In this document: piece after piece, positions 8,296 through 20,178 of the stretch
Layout of the letters: each line of letters begins with the position of its first letter
How positions within the stretch are numbered: the stretch's first letter is position 1
Source: Acidimicrobiia bacterium
Lineage (GTDB): Bacteria; Acidobacteriota; Vicinamibacteria; Vicinamibacterales; CAVVIG01
Length of the DNA: 64,000 nt
Assembly (NCBI GenBank): GCA_016871175.1
Contig: VFZL01000004.1
Location: forward strand, 1-64,000
Direction: 5' to 3'
Program-made: the position numbers and the translations under genes
The notes under the pieces: model-generated
Seen by the model: only the letters and a program-made list of their open reading frames with translations
Told to the model about the DNA's origin: nothing
Databases searched by the model: none

Positions 8296-9701
8296 TCGGG
8301 CTCGTTTCGGCCTGCCGTTGCCGGGAGGATGAATGACACATCTCCCGAAAACGACCATCGATGCGCTGGTCGATAGATCCCAACGTCGCGCGTGCGCGAT
8401 TTCACGCGGAAGGTGTACAGGAGGCGATGGTAGTCGTACGGGTACCCATCGCGTTTGTGTACGGCGACATCGAGCTTGTAGGTACCCTCGACGAGATCGA
8501 GCGCCGCCACATCGAATCGAATCTCGACGTGTCCTGAGAGACGATCAGGGCTCATCTCCTCGATGTACGTGTTCGTGCCATAGCAGCAGACTCCGTCCGC
8601 GTTGAACAGGCTGATGCCGAAGACGAAGTCGTCGACGGGCTCGGCGGCCTTGACAAGCAGACGGATCGACATCGGATCGCCTGAGTGATACACGAAGGAC
8701 GGCTGGCCGCCGTGGTCAATCAGCTCGACCTTCGCGATCTCGACCTCGCGCGAGCCCCATCGCCCTTCGCTCGCCAGGAACATGTCCTGGATCGGATTGT
8801 CGGCCTGAGCCGTCGCCACGTCTGTGGAGGTGGGAGCTGACGGCGTCGCCGCCTGCGCGGCCGACTCCCCCGCCGTCGGAACCGGTGCCTCGGCCACGCC
8901 TGAGGATGCCGCCGCGACGGCTCGGGCTGTCGTCGTGGCCAGCAGTGCTTCTTCACCCTCCTCGACAGCCGTGAGATACGCGTCGACGACCCGCTTGGGA
9001 TCGCCGTGCGCCATCGCCCGGCCGTGATCGAGCCACAGCGCCTCGTCGCAGAATCGCTCGACGACGCCGAGCGAATGGGTGACCAGCAGAATCGTCTTGC
9101 CACGCCGCCGGAACTCCGCGAACTTGTCGAGGCATTTGTGAGTGAAGGCCTCGTCGCCCACCGCCAACACTTCGTCGACGAGCAAGAGATCGGGGTCGAC
9201 GTGGATGGCGACTGCGAACCCGAGCCGCATGTACATCCCGGAGGAGTAGGTCTTCACCGGCGCGTCGATGAAGCTCTCGAGCTCCGCGAACTCGACGATC
9301 TCGTCGAAGCGCTTGGCGATCTCCTTCTTCGTCAGGCCGAGCATGATGCCGTTGATGAAGACGTTCTCGCGGCCGGAGATCTCCGGGTGGAATCCGGCTC
9401 CGAGCTCGATGAGCGCCGAGATCCGACCGCGCACCGTGACCGTGCCGCTCGTCGGCTTCGTAATGCCGGCCACCAGCTTCAGCGCCGTGCTCTTCCCGGA
9501 GCCGTTGCGGCCGATCACACCGTAGGTGACGCCCGGCTGGACGGTGAAAGACACGTCGTGCAGCGCGGGGAAGGTGTCCGTTGGACTCAGATCGCGCAGG
9601 ATGCTCCGCTGCAGGAGGGCGCTCTTCAGCGTCGCGAACTGGCGGCCGCTGTAGCGGCGGTAGACCTTGCTGACGTGCTTCAGCTCGATCGCCGGCGTCA
9701 C
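8292..9701 (-). CDS. Polysaccharide-export ABC transporter ATPase with Wzt-type C-terminal domain
   Basis: The ATP-binding half of an ABC-2 exporter for O-antigen or capsule-like glycans. The N-terminal ATPase domain (about 1-245) has Walker A GRNGSGKST (64-72), the signature YSSGM near 155, and Walker B LLLVDEVLAVGDEA. An Ala/Thr-rich linker (about 250-310) is followed by a beta-rich C-terminal domain (about 325-460) resembling Wzt_C. In Wzt that domain recognises the non-reducing cap of the chain before export. The 469-residue length matches extended Wzt proteins. Its start overlaps the permease stop by 4 bp, and its stop overlaps the rfaE2 start, so all three genes form one coupled operon. 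Confidence 0.93.
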   Translation of the reverse strand: MTPAIELKHVSKVYRRYSGRQFATLKSALLQRSILRDLSPTDTFPALHDVSFTVQPGVTYGVIGRNGSGKSTALKLVAGITKPTSGTVTVRGRISALIELGAGFHPEISGRENVFINGIMLGLTKKEIAKRFDEIVEFAELESFIDAPVKTYSSGMYMRLGFAVAIHVDPDLLLVDEVLAVGDEAFTHKCLDKFAEFRRRGKTILLVTHSLGVVERFCDEALWLDHGRAMAHGDPKRVVDAYLTAVEEGEEALLATTTARAVAAASSGVAEAPVPTAGESAAQAATPSAPTSTDVATAQADNPIQDMFLASEGRWGSREVEIAKVELIDHGGQPSFVYHSGDPMSIRLLVKAAEPVDDFVFGISLFNADGVCCYGTNTYIEEMSPDRLSGHVEIRFDVAALDLVEGTYKLDVAVHKRDGYPYDYHRLLYTFRVKSRTRDVGIYRPAHRWSFSGDVSFILPATAGRNEPE

Positions 9702-10492
9702 ACGACCTCCGCGAACGAGTCACGCAGGCGATCGAACAACCAGTAGCCCGCCAGGAACACCGCGATCGATGCGACACCGAGCGCGAGCAGCCACCGCCAG
9801 TGGCCCACCGGGCCCGGAAAGAACAGCACCTCCTGATAGGTCACTGCGAGGTGCGTGAACGGGTTGAAGTCGAAGAAACGCCGATACGCCGCCACCTCCT
9901 GCTGCGACCAGGGGTAGATGATGGGCGTCGCGAAGAACCAGAGCATGAGGACGTTCGCGAGGATGTCGCGGATGTCGCGAAAGTGGACCGTCAACGCCGC
10001 GAGCGCGAGGGCGAGACCGGTCGTGAACACGAGCTGCACGAGCACCGCGACCGGAAACCAGACCAGACCAGGGATGTCCGGCGGGTGCTGGTAGATCACC
10101 AGGAAAATCACGACGATGGGCAGCGCCAAGGCGAAGTGCACCATGTTCGCCAGGACGGTCACGATCGGGAGAACTTCAGCCGGAAAGAGGACCTTCTTGA
10201 TGAGATTCCCTCCCGCGATGAGCGATCCTGCCGCCTCGGTGAGTGCGGCGTTGAACCACGTCCACGGCAGGATGCCGCACAGCATGAAGAGCGCGTATGG
10301 CTGCACGCCCTCCACCCGATTCGGCATGATGGTCGTGAAGATGAACGAGTAGATCGCCAGCAGCAGGAGCGGGTTGATGAACGACCAGAAGAAACCGAGA
10401 ACGGATCCGCGGTAGCGGGCCTTCAGCTCCCGCGCGACCAGGCTCTGGATCAGCCCGCGGTAGCGAAGCAGCTGGAACAAGTTGCTGAACAT
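9698..10492 (-). CDS. Polysaccharide-export ABC transporter permease (Wzm-like, ABC-2 type)
   Basis: An integral membrane partner of the adjacent Wzt-like ATPase. The 264-residue protein opens with the typical RYRGLIQSLVARELKARYRGSVLG coupling region (split across residues 7-30). Six hydrophobic segments follow (for example around LLLLAIYSFIFT, LALALPIVVIFLVI and the C-terminal VASIAVFLAGYWLF). It ends RLRDSFAEVV, a common Wzm tail. The ATG at 10492 is used instead of the ORF start at 10540 because family similarity begins there. The gene is translationally coupled to the ATPase (ATGA overlap). Confidence 0.92.
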   Translation of the reverse strand: MFSNLFQLLRYRGLIQSLVARELKARYRGSVLGFFWSFINPLLLLAIYSFIFTTIMPNRVEGVQPYALFMLCGILPWTWFNAALTEAAGSLIAGGNLIKKVLFPAEVLPIVTVLANMVHFALALPIVVIFLVIYQHPPDIPGLVWFPVAVLVQLVFTTGLALALAALTVHFRDIRDILANVLMLWFFATPIIYPWSQQEVAAYRRFFDFNPFTHLAVTYQEVLFFPGPVGHWRWLLALGVASIAVFLAGYWLFDRLRDSFAEVV

Positions 10493-10607
10493 GGGCAGGC
10501 TTGCAGGATACAGGATCGCGGCTGGGCGCCGTCCTGGCATCGCTGGCAGGGCCCGCCGCGCCGTGGCGCCCCGAAGACCGATGACGGCCAGTTGACGGCC
10601 GACGACG

Positions 10608-11045
10608 TCACCCGCGCGTGCGGGCGCGGGCGGCGACCTGCAGGCGGATGAGCGACTTCATCATGGCGATGCGCGCCCGCTCAGAGTCCATGTCGATCGC
10701 GGGTTTGTTCATCCGCTCCTCGGCCCGCTTCTTGGCCGCTTCGGCCCGGGCCGTGTCGATCTCCTCCGGGCGCTCTGCGATCTGCGCGAGGATCGTCACC
10801 CGATCCGGCAGGACCTCGGCGAAACCGAGCGCCACAGCCAGATAGGTCGTCACCTGCCCGACCCGGTACCAGAGCTCGCCGGCACCGAGCGTGGCCAGAA
10901 GCGGGGTGTGACCAGGGAGGACGCCGAAATAGCCCTCAGCGCCCGGGATCTGGACCTCATGGACCTGCGCATCGACCAGCGACCGCTCGGCGGACACGAT
11001 CCGCAAGTGCAGCGTCGGGGCGCTGCCTGCCGTCTCGCCTGCCAC
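10608..11045 (-). CDS. atpC: ATP synthase epsilon subunit
   Basis: A central-stalk subunit of F1 that couples and inhibits rotation. The 145-residue protein has the N-terminal beta-sandwich (residues about 10-90, with GYFGVLPGHTPLLATLG) and a C-terminal helical hairpin. The GTG start at 11045 lies 2 bp after the atpD stop. It is the last gene of the F1 operon atpHAGDC. Confidence 0.96.
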   Translation of the reverse strand: MAGETAGSAPTLHLRIVSAERSLVDAQVHEVQIPGAEGYFGVLPGHTPLLATLGAGELWYRVGQVTTYLAVALGFAEVLPDRVTILAQIAERPEEIDTARAEAAKKRAEERMNKPAIDMDSERARIAMMKSLIRLQVAARARTRG

Positions 11046-11047
11046 GG

Positions 11048-13379
<2,332 letters not shown>

Positions 13380-13385
13380 AGTGCG

Positions 13386-14912
13386 TTACGCTGCAGACGC
13401 CTTCCGGGCCGCGAAGTCGCCGGCGAACTCCTTCACAGCTTGCGCCAGCGCTCCCCGCAGTGCATCGTCCAGCTGTCGCTTTTCCACGATGTCGCGGAAG
13501 ATCTGCGGGTAGCGCGACTCGATGAACTTGTACAGCTCCGTCTCGAAGTTGCGGACCTCGGAGGTCGGCACGTTGTCGAGGTGACCGTTGGTGCCGGCGT
13601 AGATGATCGCGACCTGCCGCTCCACGGGAAGCGGGTCGTACTGCGGCTGCTTCAGAATCTCGACCAAGCGCGCGCCGCGCGTGAGCTGCGCCTGCGTCGA
13701 CTTGTCGAGGTCGCTGCCGAACTGTGCGAACGCCGCCAGCTCGCGGTACTGGGCGAGGTCGAGACGCAGCGTGCCGGCCACCTGGCGCATGGCGCGAATC
13801 TGTGCGGAACCGCCAACGCGCGACACCGAGTTGCCGACGTTGATCGCGGGACGAACGCCCTGGTGGAAAAGATCCGACTCCAGGAAGATTTGCCCGTCCG
13901 TGATCGAGATGACGTTGGTCGGAATGTACGCCGAGAGGTCGCCCGCCTGCGTCTCGATGATCGGCAGCGCAGTGAGGGATCCCCCCCCGAGCTCGTTGTT
14001 CAACTTCGCGGCGCGTTCCAGCAAGCGGGAGTGCAGATAGAACACGTCCCCGGGGTACGCTTCGCGCCCGGGCGGCCGGCGCAGCAAGAGCGAGATTTCT
14101 CGATAGGCCTGCGCGTGCTTCGAGAGGTCGTCGTAGACGGCCAGCGCATGGCGACCGCTATCGCGGAAGTACTCGCCGATCGTGCACGCCGAATACGGGC
14201 TGATGTAGAGGAGCGGCGCCGGGTCGGCCGCCGCGGCGGCGACGACGATCGTGTACTTCATGGCGTCCGCTTCCTCAAGGGTGCGGACGACCTGCGCGAT
14301 CGTGGACTGCTTCTGACCGATCGCGTTGTAGATGCAGATGACACCGGTGCTCTTCTGATTGAGGATGGTGTCGATCGCAACGGCGGTCTTGCCGGTCTGG
14401 CGGTCGCCGATGATGAGCTCGCGCTGACCGCGTCCGATCGGCACCATGGCATCAATGGCCTTGAGACCGGTCTGCAGCGGCTCTTTCACCGACTGTCGAT
14501 CCACGACACCGGGCGCGAGGCGCTCGATCGGCGCGAACGTCTTGCTCGTGATCGGACCCTTGCCGTCGACCGGTTGGCCGAGGGCGTTGACCACGCGGCC
14601 GAGCATCTCGTCGCCGACCGGGACCGAGATGATGCGTCCGGTGCGCTTCACCTGATCGCCTTCCTTGATCATGTTGAACTCGCCGAGCAACACCGCGCCA
14701 ACGCTGTCCTCTTCGAGGTTCAGCGCGATGCCGAAGACCCCATGCGGGAATTCGAGCATCTCGCCGGCCATGGCGTTCTCCACGCCGTGCACGCGGGCGA
14801 TCCCGTCGCCGAGCGAGATGATGCTGCCCACTTCAGCCACGTCCACGTCGACCGCGAAGCTCCCGATCTGCTCGCGAATAATTTTGGAGATTTCTTCGGC
14901 TTTGATGTCCAT
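13386..14912 (-). CDS. atpA: ATP synthase alpha subunit
   Basis: The regulatory nucleotide-binding subunit of F1: 508 residues with P-loop [15 protein letters not shown] near 170-184, [12 protein letters not shown] and [19 protein letters not shown]. The N-terminal segment [16 protein letters not shown] is typical. The atpH stop lies 70 bp upstream. Nothing unusual. Confidence 0.98.
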   Translation of the reverse strand: MDIKAEEISKIIREQIGSFAVDVDVAEVGSIISLGDGIARVHGVENAMAGEMLEFPHGVFGIALNLEEDSVGAVLLGEFNMIKEGDQVKRTGRIISVPVGDEMLGRVVNALGQPVDGKGPITSKTFAPIERLAPGVVDRQSVKEPLQTGLKAIDAMVPIGRGQRELIIGDRQTGKTAVAIDTILNQKSTGVICIYNAIGQKQSTIAQVVRTLEEADAMKYTIVVAAAAADPAPLLYISPYSACTIGEYFRDSGRHALAVYDDLSKHAQAYREISLLLRRPPGREAYPGDVFYLHSRLLERAAKLNNELGGGSLTALPIIETQAGDLSAYIPTNVISITDGQIFLESDLFHQGVRPAINVGNSVSRVGGSAQIRAMRQVAGTLRLDLAQYRELAAFAQFGSDLDKSTQAQLTRGARLVEILKQPQYDPLPVERQVAIIYAGTNGHLDNVPTSEVRNFETELYKFIESRYPQIFRDIVEKRQLDDALRGALAQAVKEFAGDFAARKASAA

Positions 14913-14982
14913 ATCAGTGTGAAATCTTCAGTTCCAGAAATCTGCGATCCCCGAGATCGTCAAACTTCACGGGTTCAATCAC

Positions 14983-15531
14983 TCACAGCCCTTCCGCCAG
15001 TCGGGTGCGAATCTTCTTCAATTGGGTTGTGACGCTGCCGTCGTAGACCGTGCCGCCGAGTCGGGCCACCATCCCACCGACCAGCGCTGGGTCAACCTTC
15101 GCTGTCAGCAGCACGGTCCGACCCGTCACCTCGGCGAGGCGACGCTGAATCACGTCGATCCGATCGGCGCCCAACTCCATCGCCGAGGTCACTTCAGCGC
15201 GGACGACTTTCTGGTGCGCCATGACGAGGTCGCGGAAGGATGCGAGCAAGTCCGGGAGCAGGACGAGGCGATCGCGTTCGGCCAGCATCACGAGGAGCTT
15301 GCCCACGATGGGCGACATACCGGCCTGATTGGCGATCGCTGCGACGGCGGCGCCTTTCCTCGTGGCCGGCACGGCGGGGTTCAGCAGGACTTTCTTCGCG
15401 GCGTCGTGACTGGCGAAGAGATACACGATGGCGGCAAGCTGGGACTCGATCTGTGCGAGATCGGTCTGCTCCTGGAGGGCGACGTCGAGGAGCGCACGTG
15501 CGTAGCGAGCGGCCGCAGTTCGGTTAGACAT
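14983..15531 (-). CDS. atpH: ATP synthase delta subunit
   Basis: A peripheral stalk cap connecting F1 to the b subunits: 182 residues beginning MSNRTAAARYARALLDVA and ending with the family-typical VGGMVARLGGTVYDGSVTT segment. A GGAG about 8 bp before the ATG serves as Shine-Dalgarno. It is the first gene of this F1 operon. No atpB, atpE or atpF precedes it: parB is the next upstream gene, so the Fo genes must be elsewhere in the genome. Confidence 0.95.
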   Translation of the reverse strand: MSNRTAAARYARALLDVALQEQTDLAQIESQLAAIVYLFASHDAAKKVLLNPAVPATRKGAAVAAIANQAGMSPIVGKLLVMLAERDRLVLLPDLLASFRDLVMAHQKVVRAEVTSAMELGADRIDVIQRRLAEVTGRTVLLTAKVDPALVGGMVARLGGTVYDGSVTTQLKKIRTRLAEGL

Positions 15532-15881
15532 TCAACACTCCAGGGACCCCTGCCCCTGGTCTCGCGTCTCCAAGAGACCTACCCGGAAACCCGCTTTTCT
15601 TCCGCCAAGCTCCCCGCACCTCCGCTCCGTCCGCTCGTGCCTTCTTTCACAAGCGTCGGTGCACCGCTCTCCCGCCGGTCGCGTGTGAATCACGGGCGCG
15701 ATCCTCTGCGCCGCGCATCCTGATTGCGGGATTGATGAGCGTTGCTGATAGACGTGGGGTGGCCGAGCCGGTCGGTTCGTAGCACTCTACCGACATCCGT
15801 CGCAACGCTTGGGAAACGGACATTTATACCACAGATCGGTCGGGTCGGTCCTGCGGGCCGTCAACGAAAAGGGGCCGAACG
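15532..15881 (-). promoter_or_regulatory. atp operon promoter and long 5' leader
   Basis: No convincing gene lies in these 350 bases. A minus-strand extended -10 (TGTGGTATAAA, hexamer at 15828-15823) lies just after the parB stop, with no good -35. If used, the atpH message has a leader of roughly 285 nt. Within it, CCAGGG and CCCTGG (15540-15559) can form a hairpin just before the atpH ribosome-binding site. A 48-codon ORF in the leader is judged spurious. Confidence 0.4.
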
Positions 15882-16733
15882 CTAGCCATCGGTCAATTGG
15901 TCGAAAATTCGGATGAGCTCCTGTTCGGATCCGAAGTCGATTTCGATCCGGCCACTCATCCCCCGGCGGACGATACGGACCCGGGTGCCCAGGAGGAGCC
16001 GCAGTCGCTCTTCGGCTTCGCGAGTGTTGGGGTCGCTTTTCGTGGGCGGCTTGGACGCGGTTCGACTGGGTGCCTCCACGGCGCGCTTCACCAGCGTTTC
16101 CGTCTCCCTGACGGAGAGCTTGCGGGAGACCACGTCGCGGGAGACGCGAAGCTGCTCGGGTTCAGTCGGAAGGGCAAGGAGGGCACGAGCGTGTCCCATT
16201 GACAGGCTGCCTGAGGCGACCTCGGCTTGAACCTCCGCCGGCAGCTTGAGGAGGCGCAGAACGTTCGCCACCGTGGCGCGGTCCTTCCCGACGGCGGCGG
16301 CGATCGCTTCCTGGGTGAGCTGGAACTCGTCCGCGAGCCGGCGGTAGGCGTGCGCTTCTTCCATCGCGTTGAGGTTCTCCCGCTGGATGTTCTCGACCAG
16401 CGCCATCTCGAGCTGTGAGCGGGGCTGAAACACCTCGCGCACGACGACCGGGACGCGCGTCAGGCCTGCTTTCTGCGCCGCACGCCAACGACGCTCGCCA
16501 GCGATGATCTGAAAGCGGTCGCCAACGCGCTGCACCACGATCGGCTGGATCACACCGTTCGTCTTGATCGATTGCGCGAGCTCCTCGAGTCGCGCGCCGT
16601 CGAACTGTCCGCGCGGCTGCAACGTGTTCGGCGAGAGCCGATCGATGTCGACCTCGGACGGCGCCAGCTTCGGTGGCGGCGCGTCGGGGATGAGTGCGCT
16701 GAGGCCCTTACCGAGTGCGGGTCGTTTCTCCAT
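15882..16733 (-). CDS. parB: Chromosome-partitioning protein ParB
   Basis: A CTP-dependent DNA clamp that loads at parS and spreads. The 283-residue protein begins RPALGKGLSALIPD, the short ParA-interacting peptide. The N-terminal catalytic domain contains IVVQRVGDRFQIIAGERRW (the GERR CTP-binding motif). It is followed by the ENIQRENLN segment, an HTH (LTQEAIAAAVGKDRATVANVLR) and a C-terminal dimerisation domain. Gap to parA is 74 bp. Pairs with the parS-like site at 17694. Confidence 0.96.
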   Translation of the reverse strand: MEKRPALGKGLSALIPDAPPPKLAPSEVDIDRLSPNTLQPRGQFDGARLEELAQSIKTNGVIQPIVVQRVGDRFQIIAGERRWRAAQKAGLTRVPVVVREVFQPRSQLEMALVENIQRENLNAMEEAHAYRRLADEFQLTQEAIAAAVGKDRATVANVLRLLKLPAEVQAEVASGSLSMGHARALLALPTEPEQLRVSRDVVSRKLSVRETETLVKRAVEAPSRTASKPPTKSDPNTREAEERLRLLLGTRVRIVRRGMSGRIEIDFGSEQELIRIFDQLTDG

Positions 16734-16807
16734 GGTGATTCTCCAACCTGTCTGGGCTCGACCCCGAACGCGGGCTCAATCGGTCAAGGGCGCCTGGGGA
16801 GTCCGAT

Positions 16808-17602
16808 TCACGCACCTGGAACAACAGAGGCCGGGCGACTCCGTAGCTCGCGCGCAAGCGCTGCGTAAGCTTCCGCGCCCTTCGATTTCGGGTCGTACAC
16901 CATCACTGGCAATCCGTGGCTCGGCGCCTCTCCGAGACGAACGTTGCGAGGAATGACGGTCTGATAGACCTTCTCCTGAAAGAATGCGCGCACGTCGTTG
17001 GCGACCTGCTGGCCCAAGTTCGTGCGTTCGTCGTACATCGTGAGCAGCACGCCTTCGATGTCGAGTGCCGGATTGAGGGACGCGCGTACGCGACGGAGCG
17101 TCCCGACGAGATCGGCGAGCCCTTCGAGCGCGAAGTACTCGCAGTGGAGCGGAATCAGCACGGCATCCGCGGCGACGAGCCCATTGAGTGTCAGGAGTCC
17201 GAGTGACGGCGGGCAATCGATGAAGATGAAGTCGTAGCGGGCGCGAAGCGGGTCGATAAGGATCCGCAGACGCTCCTCGCGCTGCGGGAGCGTTACCAGT
17301 TCGATTTCCGCGCCTGTCAGTTGCCGATCGGCGCCGATGAGATCCAGCCGGTCGACGGACGTGCGCAGGACGAAGGGATCCGGTTCGGTGCATGCCGTTG
17401 CGGTGGTCAACGCGTGGTATACGGTGCGACCCTCGTTCATCTGGCCTTTGAGACCGACACCGCTGGTGAGGTTGCCTTGCGGATCGGCGTCGACAAGGAG
17501 GGCCCTGGTGCCCGAGAGGGCGAGGGCGGCGGCGATGTTGATGGCGGTGGTGGTTTTTCCGACGCCACCCTTTTGATTGACGACGGCTATAACGCGGGCC
17601 AT
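16808..17602 (-). CDS. parA: Chromosome-partitioning ATPase ParA (Soj)
   Basis: A Walker-type ATPase that moves ParB-parS complexes. The 264-residue protein has the deviant Walker A KGGVGKTTTA (11-20), a switch segment VDADPQGN and DFIFIDCPPSLG. The ATG at 17602 is chosen because homology starts MARVIAVVNQKGG; the open frame continues to 17710 but that part lies over the parS palindrome and the rsmG 3' end. In an operon order rsmG-parA-parB. Confidence 0.96.
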   Translation of the reverse strand: MARVIAVVNQKGGVGKTTTAINIAAALALSGTRALLVDADPQGNLTSGVGLKGQMNEGRTVYHALTTATACTEPDPFVLRTSVDRLDLIGADRQLTGAEIELVTLPQREERLRILIDPLRARYDFIFIDCPPSLGLLTLNGLVAADAVLIPLHCEYFALEGLADLVGTLRRVRASLNPALDIEGVLLTMYDERTNLGQQVANDVRAFFQEKVYQTVIPRNVRLGEAPSHGLPVMVYDPKSKGAEAYAALARELRSRPASVVPGA

Positions 17603-17681
17603 GTTCTGTCGTTTAACAGAAATTCGCTGTTCGGCTTCGTTTTGCGCGGGGTCACAATGATAGGAGGTGGAGTGTCGGCCG

Positions 17682-18350
17682 TCAACCGCGGATCGTTCCA
17701 CGTGGAACACCGCGCCGAAGAATGGTCACACCATTGACGGTCCGTATCTGTCTGAATCCCTCGGCGAGCAGCAACTCGGCAGTCACTCCGAACAGCACGA
17801 CCTGGCCCGAAGGGGACAGGAGATGACGAATCGTACGGACGACGTCCTGGTCCACGCGCACCGCTCTGATGGTGACGGCTGAGGCGACCTGGGCCGCGAC
17901 TTGCCCAGCCAGCCGATCTATTCGCAGTCCCACGACGTCGACCTGAGACAACCCCATCAGTCGTATTGCCTCCCGCAGGAACGCGACCTTGCGGCTCCGA
18001 GACTCGACCATGGTGAGCGGAACCGCAGGGACCGCCACTTTCATGGGTAGCGCCGGCGATCCTCCGCCGGAGCCGAGGTCGTACCACTTGCCTCGAGGCT
18101 CCGTCAGCGCGGATGCCGCGAGTAACGGCTCGAATACCAGACGTTCTAGCGCGCCGTCAGGCAGGGCCTCGACGTCCAGCGAGGTCAGATTGATTGCGCG
18201 GTTCCACCGTTGCAGGACGTTCAGATAAATCGTCAACTGCTCGAGCTGGCGGCGATCGAGCGCGATGCCCGCCTTGTGCGCGAGACGTGCAATTCGGACT
18301 GCGACGTCCGAATCATCAACTCCCGGTCGGTCTGCCGGCTCGACCGACAT
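17682..18350 (-). CDS. rsmG: 16S rRNA (guanine-N7) methyltransferase RsmG
   Basis: RsmG methylates G527 of 16S rRNA with S-adenosylmethionine. The 222-residue protein has the N-terminal helical part with [15 protein letters not shown], the SAM-binding [15 protein letters not shown] (near 89-103) and [13 protein letters not shown]. The start at 18350 overlaps the end of mnmG by 35 bp. Its last codons contain a perfect 14-bp parS-type palindrome, so this coding tail has a second, DNA-level function if that site is real. Confidence 0.95.
   Translation of the reverse strand: MSVEPADRPGVDDSDVAVRIARLAHKAGIALDRRQLEQLTIYLNVLQRWNRAINLTSLDVEALPDGALERLVFEPLLAASALTEPRGKWYDLGSGGGSPALPMKVAVPAVPLTMVESRSRKVAFLREAIRLMGLSQVDVVGLRIDRLAGQVAAQVASAVTIRAVRVDQDVVRTIRHLLSPSGQVVLFGVTAELLLAEGFRQIRTVNGVTILRRGVPRGTIRG
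17694..17709. promoter_or_regulatory. parS-like centromere site
   Basis: CGTTCCACGTGGAACA has a perfect 14-bp palindrome (GTTCCACGTGGAAC) and matches the bacterial parS consensus (TGTTNCACGTGNAACA) at 15 of 16 positions. It lies in the 3' end of rsmG, immediately before parA and about 7 kb from the putative origin, where ParB-binding sites cluster. Confidence 0.85.
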
Positions 18351-20178
18351 AAGTAGCGAGTACTGCGAGAGCGGCCGGCGTCAGCCCGGAGATTCGGGAT
18401 GCCTGGCCGATTGTGGCCGGTCGGATCTGCCCAAGACGCTGGACGACCTCGCGGGACAATCCCGGCACGCGGTCGAACGGAAACCCCTCAGGGATGAGGC
18501 GCTGCTCGTGCCTCTGCGCAACCTCGACCTCCCTCTGTTGACGTCTCAGATAACCTTCGTACTTGATCGTAACCTCGACACTGGCCAGATCGAGTTGGCG
18601 GGACCCGGCGTCGACCTCGAGACCGATCGACTGTTCTCCCATAAGTGCGTTGAGGGTCACTTCAGGCTGACGGAGCAGTTGGGCAGCTGGCACGCGATCG
18701 CCGCTCTGGCTGCGCAATAACGTCCGCTCAAGCGTCCGAAGATTCTGTTCGAAGCGGGACTGCCTCGCCCGGAACCGATCCCATCGCGCATCGTCAACGA
18801 GACCGGCGGACCGGCTCATCGGTGTCAACCTTAGGTCTGCGTTGTCGATCCTGAGGAGCAACCTGTGTTCCGCTCGCGAGGTGAACATCCGGTACGGCTC
18901 GAGGCAGCCCTTCGTGATCAAATCGTCGACGAGCACGCCAACATACGCCTGGTCGCGTCGAAGGTGCAGTGGGCTGCGTCCAAGCACAGCCAGCGCGGCG
19001 TTGAGGCCCGCAATCAAGCCTTGGGCCGCCGCCTCTTCGTATCCTGACGTTCCGTTGATCTGCCCGGCGAGGAACAGACCTTCGACTCTCTTCGCCTCGA
19101 GGCCATACGTCAGCTCGGTTGGCTGGATGAAGTCGTACTCCACGGCATAGCCGGGCCGCAGCATCTTGGCCTCTTCCAAGCCGGGCAGCGCCTGCACCAG
19201 CTGACGCTGGACGTCGGCCGGGAGACTCATCGAGAACCCGTTGACGTAGATCTCGCGTGCAGTAAGCCCTTCCGGCTCTAGGAAAAGCTGGTGCCGCTCC
19301 TTGTCCGGAAAGCGGATGATCTTGTCCTCGAGCGAAGGACAGTACCTGGGTCCGATCCCTTTGATCTGACCATTGAACAGCGGCGAACGGCCCACGTTGG
19401 ACCGCACGAGATCGCGCACGCGCTCGTTGGTATACAGGAGGTAACAGGAGATCTGCGAACGTCGAATCTCGGTCGTCAAGAAGGAGAACGGAACCGGATC
19501 TGGATCGCCGTACTCCTCGACGAAGGTGCCCTCCTGCACGAGACGCGAGAAGTCGATCGAGTCACGATCCAATCGCGGCGGGGTGCCGGTCTTGAGCCGA
19601 CCCCAGGTGAAGCCAAGCGCCTTCAGACTCTCTGCGAGCTCGACGGAGGGCGGTTCGTCGGCCCGGCCGGCGGGCCGCTGCTCAGGTCCCACGTGGACTA
19701 GGCCGTTGAGGAATGTACCGGTCGTCACCACCAGCGCGGCGCACGAGTAGCTGTCGCCGTCCTCGAGCGACAGGCCTGTGACTCGGCCGTGCTCAGTAAG
19801 AATCTGCCCGGCGCGTCCCAAGATCCAGTGGATGTTCGGCACCGCTTCCAGCGCCGCCCGCATCCATTGCGAGTAGATCGCCTTGTCAGCTTGTGCACGA
19901 GGAGACCAAACGGCTGGTCCGCGACTCCTGTTCAGAAGCTTGAACTGGATACCGGTCGCGTCGATCGCCCGGCCCATCAGCCCGCCCATGGCATCGATCT
20001 CGCGGACGAGATGCCCCTTGGCGGTCCCCCCGACGGCTGGGTTGCACGGCATCCGGGCGACCGAGTCCGAAGACAACGTGCAGACCCCGACGCTCAGGCC
20101 AAGCCGGGCGGCCGCGTACGCTGCCTCGCAGCCCGCGTGCCCGGCTCCAATCACAATCACGTCAAAGCCAGCGGGCAT
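18316..20178 (-). CDS. mnmG: tRNA uridine-5-carboxymethylaminomethyl modification enzyme MnmG (GidA)
   Basis: An FAD-dependent partner of MnmE in forming cmnm5-uridine at the tRNA wobble position. The 620-residue protein opens [20 protein letters not shown] (Rossmann FAD motif). It shows the signature [19 protein letters not shown], a second signature near [17 protein letters not shown], and a C-terminal helical tRNA-binding domain. The ATG at 20178 overlaps the mnmE TGA by one base (TGATG), so translation is coupled. The frame is open farther upstream, but homology starts here. Confidence 0.97.
   Translation of the reverse strand: MPAGFDVIVIGAGHAGCEAAYAAARLGLSVGVCTLSSDSVARMPCNPAVGGTAKGHLVREIDAMGGLMGRAIDATGIQFKLLNRSRGPAVWSPRAQADKAIYSQWMRAALEAVPNIHWILGRAGQILTEHGRVTGLSLEDGDSYSCAALVVTTGTFLNGLVHVGPEQRPAGRADEPPSVELAESLKALGFTWGRLKTGTPPRLDRDSIDFSRLVQEGTFVEEYGDPDPVPFSFLTTEIRRSQISCYLLYTNERVRDLVRSNVGRSPLFNGQIKGIGPRYCPSLEDKIIRFPDKERHQLFLEPEGLTAREIYVNGFSMSLPADVQRQLVQALPGLEEAKMLRPGYAVEYDFIQPTELTYGLEAKRVEGLFLAGQINGTSGYEEAAAQGLIAGLNAALAVLGRSPLHLRRDQAYVGVLVDDLITKGCLEPYRMFTSRAEHRLLLRIDNADLRLTPMSRSAGLVDDARWDRFRARQSRFEQNLRTLERTLLRSQSGDRVPAAQLLRQPEVTLNALMGEQSIGLEVDAGSRQLDLASVEVTIKYEGYLRRQQREVEVAQRHEQRLIPEGFPFDRVPGLSREVVQRLGQIRPATIGQASRISGLTPAALAVLATYVGRAGRPTGS

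Noticed and set aside
15670-15815. 48-codon ORF in the atp leader on the minus strand
   Set aside because: No Shine-Dalgarno and no recognisable peptide; treated as noncoding leader.
19685-19702. Second parS-like sequence (GTCCCACGTGGACT) inside mnmG
   Set aside because: Three mismatches to the 14-bp core found at 17695; weak match expected by chance.
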